This document shows, in pieces, positions 31,901 through 46,900 of a stretch of DNA of 64,000 nt (the first letter of the stretch is position 1; each line of letters begins with the position of its first letter). Origin of the DNA: Odontesthes bonariensis (lineage: Eukaryota; Chordata; Actinopteri; Atheriniformes; Atherinopsidae); NCBI RefSeq assembly GCF_027942865.1, contig NC_134507.1, forward strand, positions 604,071 through 668,070. The letters run 5' to 3'. Under the pieces are notes generated by a model. That model was not told the origin of the DNA, searched no databases, and worked only from the letters and a program-made list of their open reading frames with translations. Both the position numbers and the translations under genes were made by a program.

Positions 31901-34900
31901 ACCAGATACTAAGAACCAGATACTAAGAACCAGACACTAAGAACCAGACACTAAGAACCAGATACTAAGAACAAGACACTAAGAACCAGATACTAAGAAC
32001 CAGACACTGAGAACCAGCTACTAAGAATCAGACACTAAGAACCAGATACTAAGAACCAGACACTAAGAACCAGACACTGAGAACCAGCTACTAAGAACCA
32101 GAGACTAAGAACCAGATACTAAGAACCAGACACTAAGAACCAGACACTAAGAACCAGAGACTGAGAACCAGCTACTAAGAACCAGAGACTAAGAACCAGA
32201 GACTAAGAACCAGAGACTAAGAACCAGACACTGAGAACCAGACACTGAGAACCAGCTACTAAGAACCAGACACTGAGAACCAGACACTGAGAACCAGACA
32301 CTAAGAACCAGCTACTAAGAACCAGACACTAAGAACCAGATACTCAGAACCAGACACTAAGAACCAGACACTAAGAACCAGATACTAAGAACCAGACACT
32401 AAGAACCAGACACTAAGAACCAGACACTAAGAACCAGAGACTAAGAACCAGCTACTAAGAACCAGACACTAAGAACCAGACACTGAGAACCAGCTACTAA
32501 GAACCAGATACTAAGAACCAGCTACTAAGAACCAGACACTAAGAACCAGACACTGAGAACCAGACACTAAGAACCAGACACTGAGAACCAGCTACTAAGA
32601 ACAAGTTACTAAGAACCAGCTACTAAGAACCAGACACTAAGAACCAGACACTGAGAACCAGCTACTAAGAACCAGACACTAAGAACCAGACACTAAGAAC
32701 CAGCTACTAAGAACCAGACACTAAGAACCAGATACTCAGAACCAGACACTAAGAACCAGCTACTCAGAACCAGACACTAAGAACCAGCTACTAAGAACCA
32801 GACACTAAGAACCAGATACTCAGAACCAGACACTAAGAACCAGCTACTCAGAACCAGACACTAAGAACCAGACACTAAGAACCAGACACTAAGAACCAGA
32901 TACTAAGAACCAGCTACTAAGAACCAGACACTATGAACCAGCTACTAAGAACCAGCTACTCAGAACCAGACACTAAGAACCAGCTACTAAGAACCAGCTA
33001 CTCAGAACCAGACACTAAGAACCAGATACTAAGAACCAGACACTAAGAACCAGACACTAAGAACCAGATACTAAGAACCAGCTACTCAGAACCAGACACT
33101 AAGAACCAGACACTAAGAACCAGATACTAAGAACCAGATACTAAGAACCAGACACTATGAACCAGCTACTAAGAACCAAACACTAAGAACCAGACACTAA
33201 GAACCAGACACTGAGAACCAGCTACTAAGAACCAGACACTAAGAACCAGACACTGAGAACCAGACACTAAGAACCAGACACTAAGAACCAGACACTAAGA
33301 ACCAGCTACTAAGAACCAGACACTAAGAACCAGATACTCAGAACCAGACACTAAGAACCAGCTACTAAGAACCAGACACTAAGAACCAGCTACTAAGAAC
33401 CAGCTACTAAGAACCAGACACTAAGAACCAGACACTAAGAACCAGCTACTAAGAACCAGCTACTAAGAACCAGACACTAAGAACCAGACACTAAGAACCA
33501 GACACTAAGAACCAGCTACTAAGAACCAGACACTAAGAACCAGACACTAAGAACCAGACACTAAGAACCAGACACTCAGAACCAGACACTAAGAACCAGA
33601 CACTAAGAACCAGCTACTAAGAACCAGACACTAAGAACCAGACACTAAGAACCAGCTACTAAGAACCAGACACTCAGAACCAGACACTAAGAACCAGACA
33701 CTCAGAACCAGCTACTAAGAACCAGACACTAAGAACCAGACACTAAGAACCAGCTACTCAGAACCAGACACTAAGAACCAGCTACTAAGAACCAGCTACT
33801 AAGAACCAGACACTAAGAACCAGACACTAAGAACCAGACACTAAGAACCAGACACTAAGAACCAGCTACTAAGAACCAGACACTAAGAACCAGATACTAA
33901 GAACCAGATACTAAGAACCAGACACTAAGAACCAGACACTAAGAACCAGATACTAAGAACAAGACACTAAGAACCAGATACTAAGAACCAGACACTGAGA
34001 ACCAGCTACTAAGAATCAGACACTAAGAACCAGATACTAAGAACCAGACACTAAGAACCAGACACTGAGAACCAGCTACTAAGAACCAGAGACTAAGAAC
34101 CAGATACTAAGAACCAGACACTAAGAACCAGAGACTGAGAACCAGCTACTAAGAACCAGAGACTAAGAACCAGAGACTAAGAACCAGACACTGAGAACCA
34201 GACACTGAGAACCAGCTACTAAGAACCAGACACTGAGAACCAGACACTAAGAACCAGACACTGAGAACCAGACACTAAGAACCAGCTACTAAGAACCAGA
34301 CACTAAGAACCAGATACTCAGAACCAGACACTAAGAACCAGACACTAAGAACCAGATACTAAGAACCAGACACTAAGAACCAGACACTAAGAACCAGACA
34401 CTAAGAACCAGAGACTAAGAACCAGCTACTAAGAACCAGACACTAAGAACCAGACACTGAGAACCAGCTACTAAGAACCAGATACTAAGAACCAGCTACT
34501 AAGAACCAGACACTAAGAACCAGACACTGAGAACCAGACACTAAGAACCAGACACTGAGAACCAGCTACTAAGAACAAGCTACTAAGAACCAGCTACTAA
34601 GAACCAGACACTAAGAACCAGACACTGAGAACCAGCTACTAAGAACCAGACACTAAGAACCAGACACTAAGAACCAGCTACTAAGAACCAGACACTAAGA
34701 ACCAGATACTCAGAACCAGACACTAAGAACCAGCTACTCAGAACCAGACACTAAGAACCAGCTACTAAGAACCAGACACTAAGAACCAGATACTCAGAAC
34801 CAGACACTAAGAACCAGCTACTCAGAACCAGACACTAAGAACCAGACACTAAGAACCAGACACTAAGAACCAGACACTAAGAACCAGATACTAAGAACCA

Positions 34901-37900
34901 GCTACTCAGAACCAGACACTAAGAACCAGACACTAAGAACCAGATACTAAGAACCAGATACTAAGAACCAGACACTATGAACCAGCTACTAAGAACCAGA
35001 CACTAAGAACCAGACACTAAGAACCAGACACTGAGAACCAGACACTGAGAACCAGACACTAAGAACCAGACACTGAGAACCAGACACTAAGAACCAGCTA
35101 CTAAGAACCAGACACTAAGAACCAGATACTCAGAACCAGACACTAAGAACCAGACACTAAGAACCAGATACTAAGAACCAGACACTAAGAACCAGACACT
35201 AAGAACCAGACACTAAGAACCAGAGACTAAGAACCAGCTACTAAGAACCAGACACTAAGAACCAGACACTGAGAACCAGCTACTAAGAACCAGATACTAA
35301 GAACCAGCTACTAAGAACCAGACACTAAGAACCAGACACTGAGAACCAGACACTAAGAACCAGACACTGAGAACCAGCTACTAAGAACAAGCTACTAAGA
35401 ACCAGCTACTAAGAACCAGACACTAAGAACCAGACACTGAGAACCAGCTACTAAGAACCAGACACTAAGAACCAGACACTAAGAACCAGCTACTAAGAAC
35501 CAGACACTAAGAACCAGATACTCAGAACCAGACACTAAGAACCAGCTACTCAGAACCAGACACTAAGAACCAGCTACTAAGAACCAGACACTAAGAACCA
35601 GATACTCAGAACCAGACACTAAGAACCAGCTACTCAGAACCAGACACTAAGAACCAGACACTAAGAACCAGACACTAAGAACCAGATACTAAGAACCAGC
35701 TACTAAGAACCAGACACTATGAACCAGCTACTAAGAACCAGCTACTCAGAACCAGACACTAAGAACCAGCTACTAAGAACCAGCTACTCAGAACCAGACA
35801 CTAAGAACCAGATACTAAGAACCAGACACTAAGAACCAGACACTAAGAACCAGATACTAAGAACCAGCTACTCAGAACCAGACACTAAGAACCAGACACT
35901 AAGAACCAGATACTAAGAACCAGATACTAAGAACCAGACACTATGAACCAGCTACTAAGAACCAAACACTAAGAACCAGACACTAAGAACCAGACACTGA
36001 GAACCAGCTACTAAGAACCAGACACTAAGAACCAGACACTGAGAACCAGACACTAAGAACCAGACACTAAGAACCAGCTACTAAGAACCAGACACTAAGA
36101 ACCAGATACTCAGAACCAGACACTAAGAACCAGCTACTAAGAACCAGACACTAAGAACCAGCTACTAAGAACCAGCTACTAAGAACCAGACACTAAGAAC
36201 CAGACACTAAGAACCAGACACTGAGAACCAGATACTAAGAACCAGATACTAAGAACCAGCTACTAAGAACCAGACACTAAGAACCAGCTACTAAGAACCA
36301 GACACTAAGAACCAGACACTAAGAACCAGACACTGAGAACCAGACACTGAGAACCAGCTACTAAGAACCAGACACTAAGAACCAGACACTGAGAACCAGC
36401 TACTAAGAACCAGACACTAAGAACCAGATACTAAGAACCAGACACTAAGAACCAGATACTAAGAACCAGACACTAAGAACCAGACACTGAGAACCAGCTA
36501 CTAAGATCCAGACACTAAGAACCAGATACTAAGAACCAGCTACTAAGAACCAGAGACTGAGAACCAGCGACTAAGAACCAGAGACTAAGAACCAGACACT
36601 AAGAACCAGACACTGAGAACCAGCTACTGAGAACCAGACACTAAGAACCAGACACTGAGAACCAGACACTAAGAACCAGCTACTAAGAACCAGACACTAA
36701 GAACCAGATACTCAGAACCAGACACTAAGAACCAGACACTAAGAACCAGACACTAAGAACCAGATACTAAGAACCAGATACTAAGAACCAGACACTAAGA
36801 ACCAGACACTGAGAACCAGACACTAAGAACCAGAGACTAAGAACCAGCTACTAAGAACCAGACACTAAGAACCAGACACTGAGAACCAGCTACTAAGAAC
36901 CAGATACTAAGAACCAGCTACTAAGAACCAGACACTGAGAACCAGACACTAAGAACCAGATACTAAGAACCAGACACTAAGAACCAGATACTAAGAACCA
37001 GACACTAAGAACCAGACACTAAGAACCAGACACTAAGAACCAGCTACTCAGAACCAGACACTAAGAACCAGACACTAAGAACCAGCTACTAAGAACCAGA
37101 CACTAAGAACCAGATACTCAGAACCAGACACTAAGAACCAGCTACTCAGAACCAGACACTAAGAACCAGACACTAAGAACCAGACACTAAGAACCAGATA
37201 CTAAGAACCAGCTACTAAGAACCAGACACTATGAACCAGCTACTAAGAACCAGCTACTCAGAACCAGACACTAAGAACCAGACACTAAGAACCAGATACT
37301 CAGAACCAGACACTAAGAACCAGACACTAAGAACCAGATACTAAGAACCAGCTACTAAGAACCAGACACTATGAACCAGCTACTAAGAACCAGACACTAA
37401 GAACCAGACACTAAGAACCAGACACTGAGAACCAGACACTAAGAACCAGACACTAAGAACCAGCTACTAAGAACCAGACACTAAGAACCAGATACTCAGA
37501 ACCAGACACTAAGAACCAGCTACTAAGAACCAGACACTAAGAACCAGCTACTAAGAACCAGCTACTAAGAACCAGACACTAAGAACCAGACACTAAGAAC
37601 CAGACACTAAGAACCAGACACTGAGAACCAGATACTAAGAACCAGATACTAAGAACCAGCTACTAAGAACCAGACACTAAGAACCAGACACTGAGAACCA
37701 GACACTAAGAACCAGACACTAAGAACCAGACACTAAGAACCAGATACTAAGAACCAGACACTAAGAACCAGACACTGAGAACCAGACACTGAGAACCAGA
37801 CACTAAGAACCAGCTACTAAGAACCAGACACTAAGAACCAGATACTCAGAACCAGACACTAAGAACCAGCTACTAAGAACCAGACACTAAGAACCAGCTA

Positions 37901-40900
37901 CTAAGAACCAGCTACTAAGAACCAGACACTAAGAACCAGACACTAAGAACCAGATACTAAGAACCAGATACTAAGAACCAGCTACTAAGAACCAGACACT
38001 AAGAACCAGCTACTAAGAACCAGACACTAAGAACCAGACACTAAGAACCAGACACTGAGAACCAGACACTGAGAACCAGCTACTAAGAACCAGACACTAA
38101 GAACCAGACACTGAGAACCAGCTACTAAGAACCAGACACTAAGAACCAGATACTAAGAACCAGACACTAAGAACCAGATACTAAGAACCAGACACTAAGA
38201 ACCAGACACTAAGAACCAGACACTAAGAACCAGACACTGAGAACCAGCTACTAAGAACCAGACACTAAGAACCAGATACTAAGAACCAGCTACTAAGAAC
38301 CAGAGACTGAGAACCAGCTACTAAGAACCAGAGACTAAGAACCAGAGACTAAGAACCAGACACTAAGAACCAGACACTGAGAACCAGCTACTGAGAACCA
38401 GACACTAAGAACCAGACACTGAGAACCAGACACTAAGAACCAGCTACTAAGAACCAGACACTAAGAACCAGATACTCAGAACCAGACACTAAGAACCAGA
38501 CACTAAGAACCAGACACTAAGAACCAGATACTAAGAACCAGATACTAAGAACCAGACACTAAGAACCAGACACTGAGAACCAGACACTAAGAACCAGAGA
38601 CTAAGAACCAGCTACTAAGAACCAGACACTAAGAACCAGACACTGAGAACCAGCTACTAAGAACCAGATACTAAGAACCAGCTACTAAGAACCAGACACT
38701 GAGAACCAGACACTAAGAACCAGACACTGAGAACCAGACACTAAGAACCAGCTACTAAGAACCAGACACTAAGAACCAGCTACTCAGAACCAGACACTAA
38801 GAACCAGACACTAAGAACCAGCTACTAAGAACCAGACACTAAGAACCAGATACTCAGAACCAGACACTAAGAACCAGCTACTCAGAACCAGACACTAAGA
38901 ACCAGACACTAAGAACCAGACACTAAGAACCAGCTACTAAGAACCAGACACTATGAACCAGCTACTAAGAACCAGCTACTCAGAACCAGACACTAAGAAC
39001 CAGACACTAAGAACCAGACACTAAGAACCAGATACTCAGAAACAGACACTAAGAACCAGACACTAAGAACCAGATACTAAGAACCAGCTACTAAGAACCA
39101 GACACTATGAACCAGCTACTAAGAACCAGACACTAAGAACCAGACACTAAGAACCAGACACTGAGAACCAGACACTAAGAACCAGACACTAAGAACCAGA
39201 CACTGAGAACCAGACACTAAGAACCAGACACTAAGAACCAGACACTAAGAACCAGCTACTAAGAACCAGACACTAAGAACCAGATACTCAGAACCAGACA
39301 CTAAGAACCAGCTACTAAGAACCAGACACTAAGAACCAGCTACTAAGAACCAGCTACTAAGAACCAGACACTAAGAACCAGACACTAAGAACCAGACACT
39401 GAGAACCAGATACTAAGAACCAGATACTAAGAACCAGCTACTAAGAACCAGCTACTAAGAACCAGACACTAAGAACCAGACACTGAGAACAAGACACTAA
39501 GAACCAGACACTAAGAACCAGACACTAAGAACCAGATACTAAGAACCAGACACTAAGAACCAGACACTGAGAACCAGACACTGAGAACCAGACACTAAGA
39601 ACCAGACACTGAGAACCAGACACTGAGAACCAGACACTGAGAACCAGACACTAAGAACCAGACACTAAGAACCAGACACTAAGAACCAGCTACTAAGAAC
39701 CAGACACTAAGAACCAGACACTAAGAACCAGCTACTAAGAACCAGACACTAAGAACCAGACACTAAGAACCAGCTACTAAGAACCAGCTACTAAGAACCA
39801 GACACTAAGAACCAGACACTAAGAACCAGCTACTAAGAACAAGCTACTAAGAACCAGACACTAAGAACCAGATACTAAGAACCAGACACTAAGAACCAGC
39901 TACTCAGAACCAGACACTAAGAACCAGACACTAAGAACCAGCTACTCAGAACCAGACACTAAGAACCAGCTACTAAGAACCAGACACTAAGAACCAGATA
40001 CTCAGAACCAGACACTAAGAACCAGCTACTCAGAACCAGACACTAAGAACCAGACACTAAGAACCAGACACTAAGAACCAGATACTAAGAACCAGCTACT
40101 AAGAACCAGACACTATGAACCAGCTACTAAGAACCAGCTACTCAGAACCAGACACTAAGAACCAGCTACTAAGAACCAGCTACTCAGAACCAGACACTAA
40201 GAACCAGATACTAAGAACCAGACACTAAGAACCAGACACTAAGAACCAGATACTAAGAACCAGCTACTCAGAACCAGACACTAAGAACCAGACACTAAGA
40301 ACCAGATACTAAGAACCAGATACTAAGAACCAGACACTATGAACCAGCTACTAAGAACCAAACACTAAGAACCAGACACTAAGAACCAGACACTGAGAAC
40401 CAGCTACTAAGAACCAGACACTAAGAACCAGACACTGAGAACCAGACACTAAGAACCAGACACTAAGAACCAGCTACTAAGAACCAGACACTAAGAACCA
40501 GATACTCAGAACCAGACACTAAGAACCAGCTACTAAGAACCAGACACTAAGAACCAGCTACTAAGAACCAGCTACTAAGAACCAGACACTAAGAACCAGA
40601 CACTAAGAACCAGACACTGAGAACCAGATACTAAGAACCAGATACTAAGAACCAGCTACTAAGAACCAGACACTAAGAACCAGCTACTAAGAACCAGACA
40701 CTAAGAACCAGACACTAAGAACCAGACACTGAGAACCAGACACTGAGAACCAGCTACTAAGAACCAGACACTAAGAACCAGACACTGAGAACCAGCTACT
40801 AAGAACCAGACACTAAGAACCAGATACTAAGAACCAGACACTAAGAACCAGATACTAAGAACCAGACACTAAGAACCAGACACTGAGAACCAGCTACTAA

Positions 40901-43900
40901 GATCCAGACACTAAGAACCAGATACTAAGAACCAGCTACTAAGAACCAGAGACTGAGAACCAGCGACTAAGAACCAGAGACTAAGAACCAGACACTAAGA
41001 ACCAGACACTGAGAACCAGCTACTGAGAACCAGACACTAAGAACCAGACACTGAGAACCAGACACTAAGAACCAGCTACTAAGAACCAGACACTAAGAAC
41101 CAGATACTCAGAACCAGACACTAAGAACCAGACACTAAGAACCAGACACTAAGAACCAGATACTAAGAACCAGATACTAAGAACCAGACACTAAGAACCA
41201 GACACTGAGAACCAGACACTAAGAACCAGAGACTAAGAACCAGCTACTAAGAACCAGACACTAAGAACCAGACACTGAGAACCAGCTACTAAGAACCAGA
41301 TACTAAGAACCAGCTACTAAGAACCAGACACTGAGAACCAGACACTAAGAACCAGATACTAAGAACCAGACACTAAGAACCAGATACTAAGAACCAGACA
41401 CTAAGAACCAGACACTAAGAACCAGACACTAAGAACCAGCTACTCAGAACCAGACACTAAGAACCAGACACTAAGAACCAGCTACTAAGAACCAGACACT
41501 AAGAACCAGATACTCAGAACCAGACACTAAGAACCAGCTACTCAGAACCAGACACTAAGAACCAGACACTAAGAACCAGACACTAAGAACCAGATACTAA
41601 GAACCAGCTACTAAGAACCAGACACTATGAACCAGCTACTAAGAACCAGCTACTCAGAACCAGACACTAAGAACCAGACACTAAGAACCAGATACTCAGA
41701 ACCAGACACTAAGAACCAGACACTAAGAACCAGATACTAAGAACCAGCTACTAAGAACCAGACACTATGAACCAGCTACTAAGAACCAGACACTAAGAAC
41801 CAGACACTAAGAACCAGACACTGAGAACCAGACACTAAGAACCAGACACTAAGAACCAGCTACTAAGAACCAGACACTAAGAACCAGATACTCAGAACCA
41901 GACACTAAGAACCAGCTACTAAGAACCAGACACTAAGAACCAGCTACTAAGAACCAGCTACTAAGAACCAGACACTAAGAACCAGACACTAAGAACCAGA
42001 CACTAAGAACCAGACACTGAGAACCAGATACTAAGAACCAGATACTAAGAACCAGCTACTAAGAACCAGACACTAAGAACCAGACACTGAGAACCAGACA
42101 CTAAGAACCAGACACTAAGAACCAGACACTAAGAACCAGATACTAAGAACCAGACACTAAGAACCAGACACTGAGAACCAGACACTGAGAACCAGACACT
42201 AAGAACCAGCTACTAAGAACCAGACACTAAGAACCAGATACTCAGAACCAGACACTAAGAACCAGCTACTAAGAACCAGACACTAAGAACCAGCTACTAA
42301 GAACCAGCTACTAAGAACCAGACACTAAGAACCAGACACTAAGAACCAGATACTAAGAACCAGATACTAAGAACCAGCTACTAAGAACCAGACACTAAGA
42401 ACCAGCTACTAAGAACCAGACACTAAGAACCAGACACTAAGAACCAGACACTGAGAACCAGACACTGAGAACCAGCTACTAAGAACCAGACACTAAGAAC
42501 CAGACACTGAGAACCAGCTACTAAGAACCAGACACTAAGAACCAGATACTAAGAACCAGACACTAAGAACCAGATACTAAGAACCAGACACTAAGAACCA
42601 GACACTAAGAACCAGACACTAAGAACCAGACACTGAGAACCAGCTACTAAGAACCAGACACTAAGAACCAGATACTAAGAACCAGCTACTAAGAACCAGA
42701 GACTGAGATCCAGCTACTAAGAACCAGAGACTAAGAACCAGAGACTAAGAACCAGACACTAAGAACCAGACACTGAGAACCAGCTACTGAGAACCAGACA
42801 CTAAGAACCAGACACTGAGAACCAGACACTAAGAACCAGCTACTAAGAACCAGACACTAAGAACCAGATACTCAGAACCAGACACTAAGAACCAGACACT
42901 AAGAACCAGACACTAAGAACCAGACACTAAGAACCAGATACTAAGAACCAGACACTAAGAACCAGACACTGAGAACCAGACACTAAGAACCAGAGACTAA
43001 GAACCAGCTACTAAGAACCAGACACTAAGAACCAGACACTGAGAACCAGCTACTAAGAACCAGATACTAAGAACCAGCTACTAAGAACCAGACACTGAGA
43101 ACCAGACACTAAGAACCAGACACTGAGAACCAGACACTAAGAACCAGCTACTAAGAACCAGACACTAAGAACCAGCTACTCAGAACCAGACACTAAGAAC
43201 CAGACACTAAGAACCAGCTACTAAGAACCAGACACTAAGAACCAGATACTCAGAACCAGACACTAAGAACCAGCTACTCAGAACCAGACACTAAGAACCA
43301 GACACTAAGAACCAGACACTAAGAACCAGCTACTAAGAACCAGACACTATGAACCAGCTACTAAGAACCAGCTACTCAGAACCAGACACTAAGAACCAGA
43401 CACTAAGAACCAGACACTAAGAACCAGATACTCAGAAACAGACACTAAGAACCAGACACTAAGAACCAGATACTAAGAACCAGCTACTAAGAACCAGACA
43501 CTATGAACCAGCTACTAAGAACCAGACACTAAGAACCAGACACTAAGAACCAGACACTGAGAACCAGACACTAAGAACCAGACACTAAGAACCAGACACT
43601 GAGAACCAGACACTAAGAACCAGACACTAAGAACCAGACACTAAGAACCAGCTACTAAGAACCAGACACTAAGAACCAGATACTCAGAACCAGACACTAA
43701 GAACCAGCTACTAAGAACCAGACACTAAGAACCAGCTACTAAGAACCAGCTACTAAGAACCAGACACTAAGAACCAGACACTAAGAACCAGACACTGAGA
43801 ACCAGATACTAAGAACCAGATACTAAGAACCAGCTACTAAGAACCAGCTACTAAGAACCAGACACTAAGAACCAGACACTGAGAACAAGACACTAAGAAC

Positions 43901-46900
43901 CAGACACTAAGAACCAGACACTAAGAACCAGATACTAAGAACCAGACACTAAGAACCAGACACTGAGAACCAGACACTGAGAACCAGACACTAAGAACCA
44001 GACACTGAGAACCAGACACTGAGAACCAGACACTGAGAACCAGACACTAAGAACCAGACACTAAGAACCAGACACTAAGAACCAGCTACTAAGAACCAGA
44101 CACTAAGAACCAGACACTAAGAACCAGCTACTAAGAACCAGACACTAAGAACCAGACACTAAGAACCAGCTACTAAGAACCAGCTACTAAGAACCAGACA
44201 CTAAGAACCAGACACTAAGAACCAGCTACTAAGAACAAGCTACTAAGAACCAGACACTAAGAACCAGATACTAAGAACCAGACACTAAGAACCAGCTACT
44301 CAGAACCAGACACTAAGAACCAGACACTAAGAACCAGCTACTAAGAACCAGACAATAAGAATCAGCTACTAAGAACCAGCTACTAAGAACCAGCTACTAA
44401 GAACCAGACACTAAGAACCAGACACTAAGAACCAGACACTAAGAACCAGATACTAAGAACCAGACACTAAGAACCAGCTACTAAGAACCAGCTACTAAGA
44501 ACCAGCTACTAAGAACCAGACACTAAGAACCAGACACTAAGAACCAGACACTAAGAACCAGCTACTAAGAACCAGACACTAAGAACCAGACACTAAGAAC
44601 CAGACACTAAGAACCAGCTACTAAGAACCAGACACTCAGAACCAGACACTAAGAACCAGACACTAAGAACCAGCTACTAAGAACCAGACACTAAGAACCA
44701 GACACTAAGAACCAGCTACTAAGAACCAGACACTCAGAACCAGACACTAAGAACCAGACACTAAGAACCAGCTACTAAGAACCAGACACTAAGAACCAGA
44801 CACTAAGAACCAGCTACTCAGAACCAGACACTAAGAACCAGCTACTAAGAACCAGCTACTAAGAACCAGACACTAAGAACCAGACACTAAGAACCAGACA
44901 CTAAGAACCAGACACTGAGAACCAGCTACTAAGAACCAGACACTAAGAACCAGATACTAAGAACCAGATACTAAGAACCAGACACTAAGAACCAGACACT
45001 AAGAACCAGATACTAAGAACAAGACACTAAGAACCAGATACTAAGAACCAGACACTGAGAACCAGCTACTAAGAATCAGACACTAAGAACCAGATACTAA
45101 GAACCAGACACTAAGAACCAGACACTGAGAACCAGCTACTAAGAACCAGAGACTAAGAACCAGATACTAAGAACCAGACACTAAGAACCAGACACTAAGA
45201 ACCAGAGACTGAGAACCAGCTACTAAGAACCAGAGACTAAGAACCAGAGACTAAGAACCAGACACTGAGAACCAGACACTGAGAACCAGCTACTAAGAAC
45301 CAGACACTGAGAACCAGACACTAAGAACCAGACACTGAGAACCAGACACTAAGAACCAGCTACTAAGAACCAGACACTAAGAACCAGATACTCAGAACCA
45401 GACACTAAGAACCAGACACTAAGAACCAGATACTAAGAACCAGACACTAAGAACCAGACACTAAGAACCAGACACTAAGAACCAGAGACTAAGAACCAGC
45501 TACTAAGAACCAGACACTAAGAACCAGACACTGAGAACCAGCTACTAAGAACCAGATACTAAGAACCAGCTACTAAGAACCAGACACTAAGAACCAGACA
45601 CTGAGAACCAGACACTAAGAACCAGACACTGAGAACCAGCTACTAAGAACAAGCTACTAAGAACCAGCTACTAAGAACCAGACACTAAGAACCAGACACT
45701 GAGAACCAGCTACTAAGAACCAGACACTAAGAACCAGACACTAAGAACCAGCTACTAAGAACCAGACACTAAGAACCAGATACTCAGAACCAGACACTAA
45801 GAACCAGCTACTCAGAACCAGACACTAAGAACCAGCTACTAAGAACCAGACACTAAGAACCAGATACTCAGAACCAGACACTAAGAACCAGCTACTCAGA
45901 ACCAGACACTAAGAACCAGACACTAAGAACCAGACACTAAGAACCAGACACTAAGAACCAGATACTAAGAACCAGCTACTAAGAACCAGACACTATGAAC
46001 CAGCTACTAAGAACCAGCTACTCAGAACCAGACACTAAGAACCAGCTACTAAGAACCAGACACTAAGAACCAGATACTCAGAACCAGACACTAAGAACCA
46101 GCTACTAAGAACCAGACACTAAGAACCAGCTACTAAGAACCAGCTACTAAGAACCAGACACTAAGAACCAGACACTAAGAACCAGACACTGAGAACCAGA
46201 TACTAAGAACCAGATACTAAGAACCAGCTACTAAGAACCAGACACTAAGAACCAGCTACTAAGAACCAGACACTAAGAACCAGACACTAAGAACCAGACA
46301 CTGAGAACCAGACACTGAGAACCAGCTACTAAGAACCAGACACTAAGAACCAGACACTGAGAACCAGCTACTAAGAACCAGACACTAAGAACCAGATACT
46401 AAGAACCAGACACTAAGAACCAGATACTAAGAACCAGACACTAAGAACCAGACACTGAGAACCAGCTACTAAGATCCAGACACTAAGAACCAGATACTAA
46501 GAACCAGCTACTAAGAACCAGAGACTGAGAACCAGCGACTAAGAACCAGAGACTAAGAACCAGACACTAAGAACCAGACACTGAGAACCAGCTACTGAGA
46601 ACCAGACACTAAGAACCAGACACTGAGAACCAGACACTAAGAACCAGCTACTAAGAACCAGACACTAAGAACCAGATACTCAGAACCAGACACTAAGAAC
46701 CAGACACTAAGAACCAGACACTAAGAACCAGATACTAAGAACCAGATACTAAGAACCAGACACTAAGAACCAGACACTGAGAACCAGACACTAAGAACCA
46801 GAGACTAAGAACCAGCTACTAAGAACCAGACACTAAGAACCAGACACTGAGAACCAGCTACTAAGAACCAGATACTAAGAACCAGCTACTAAGAACCAGA

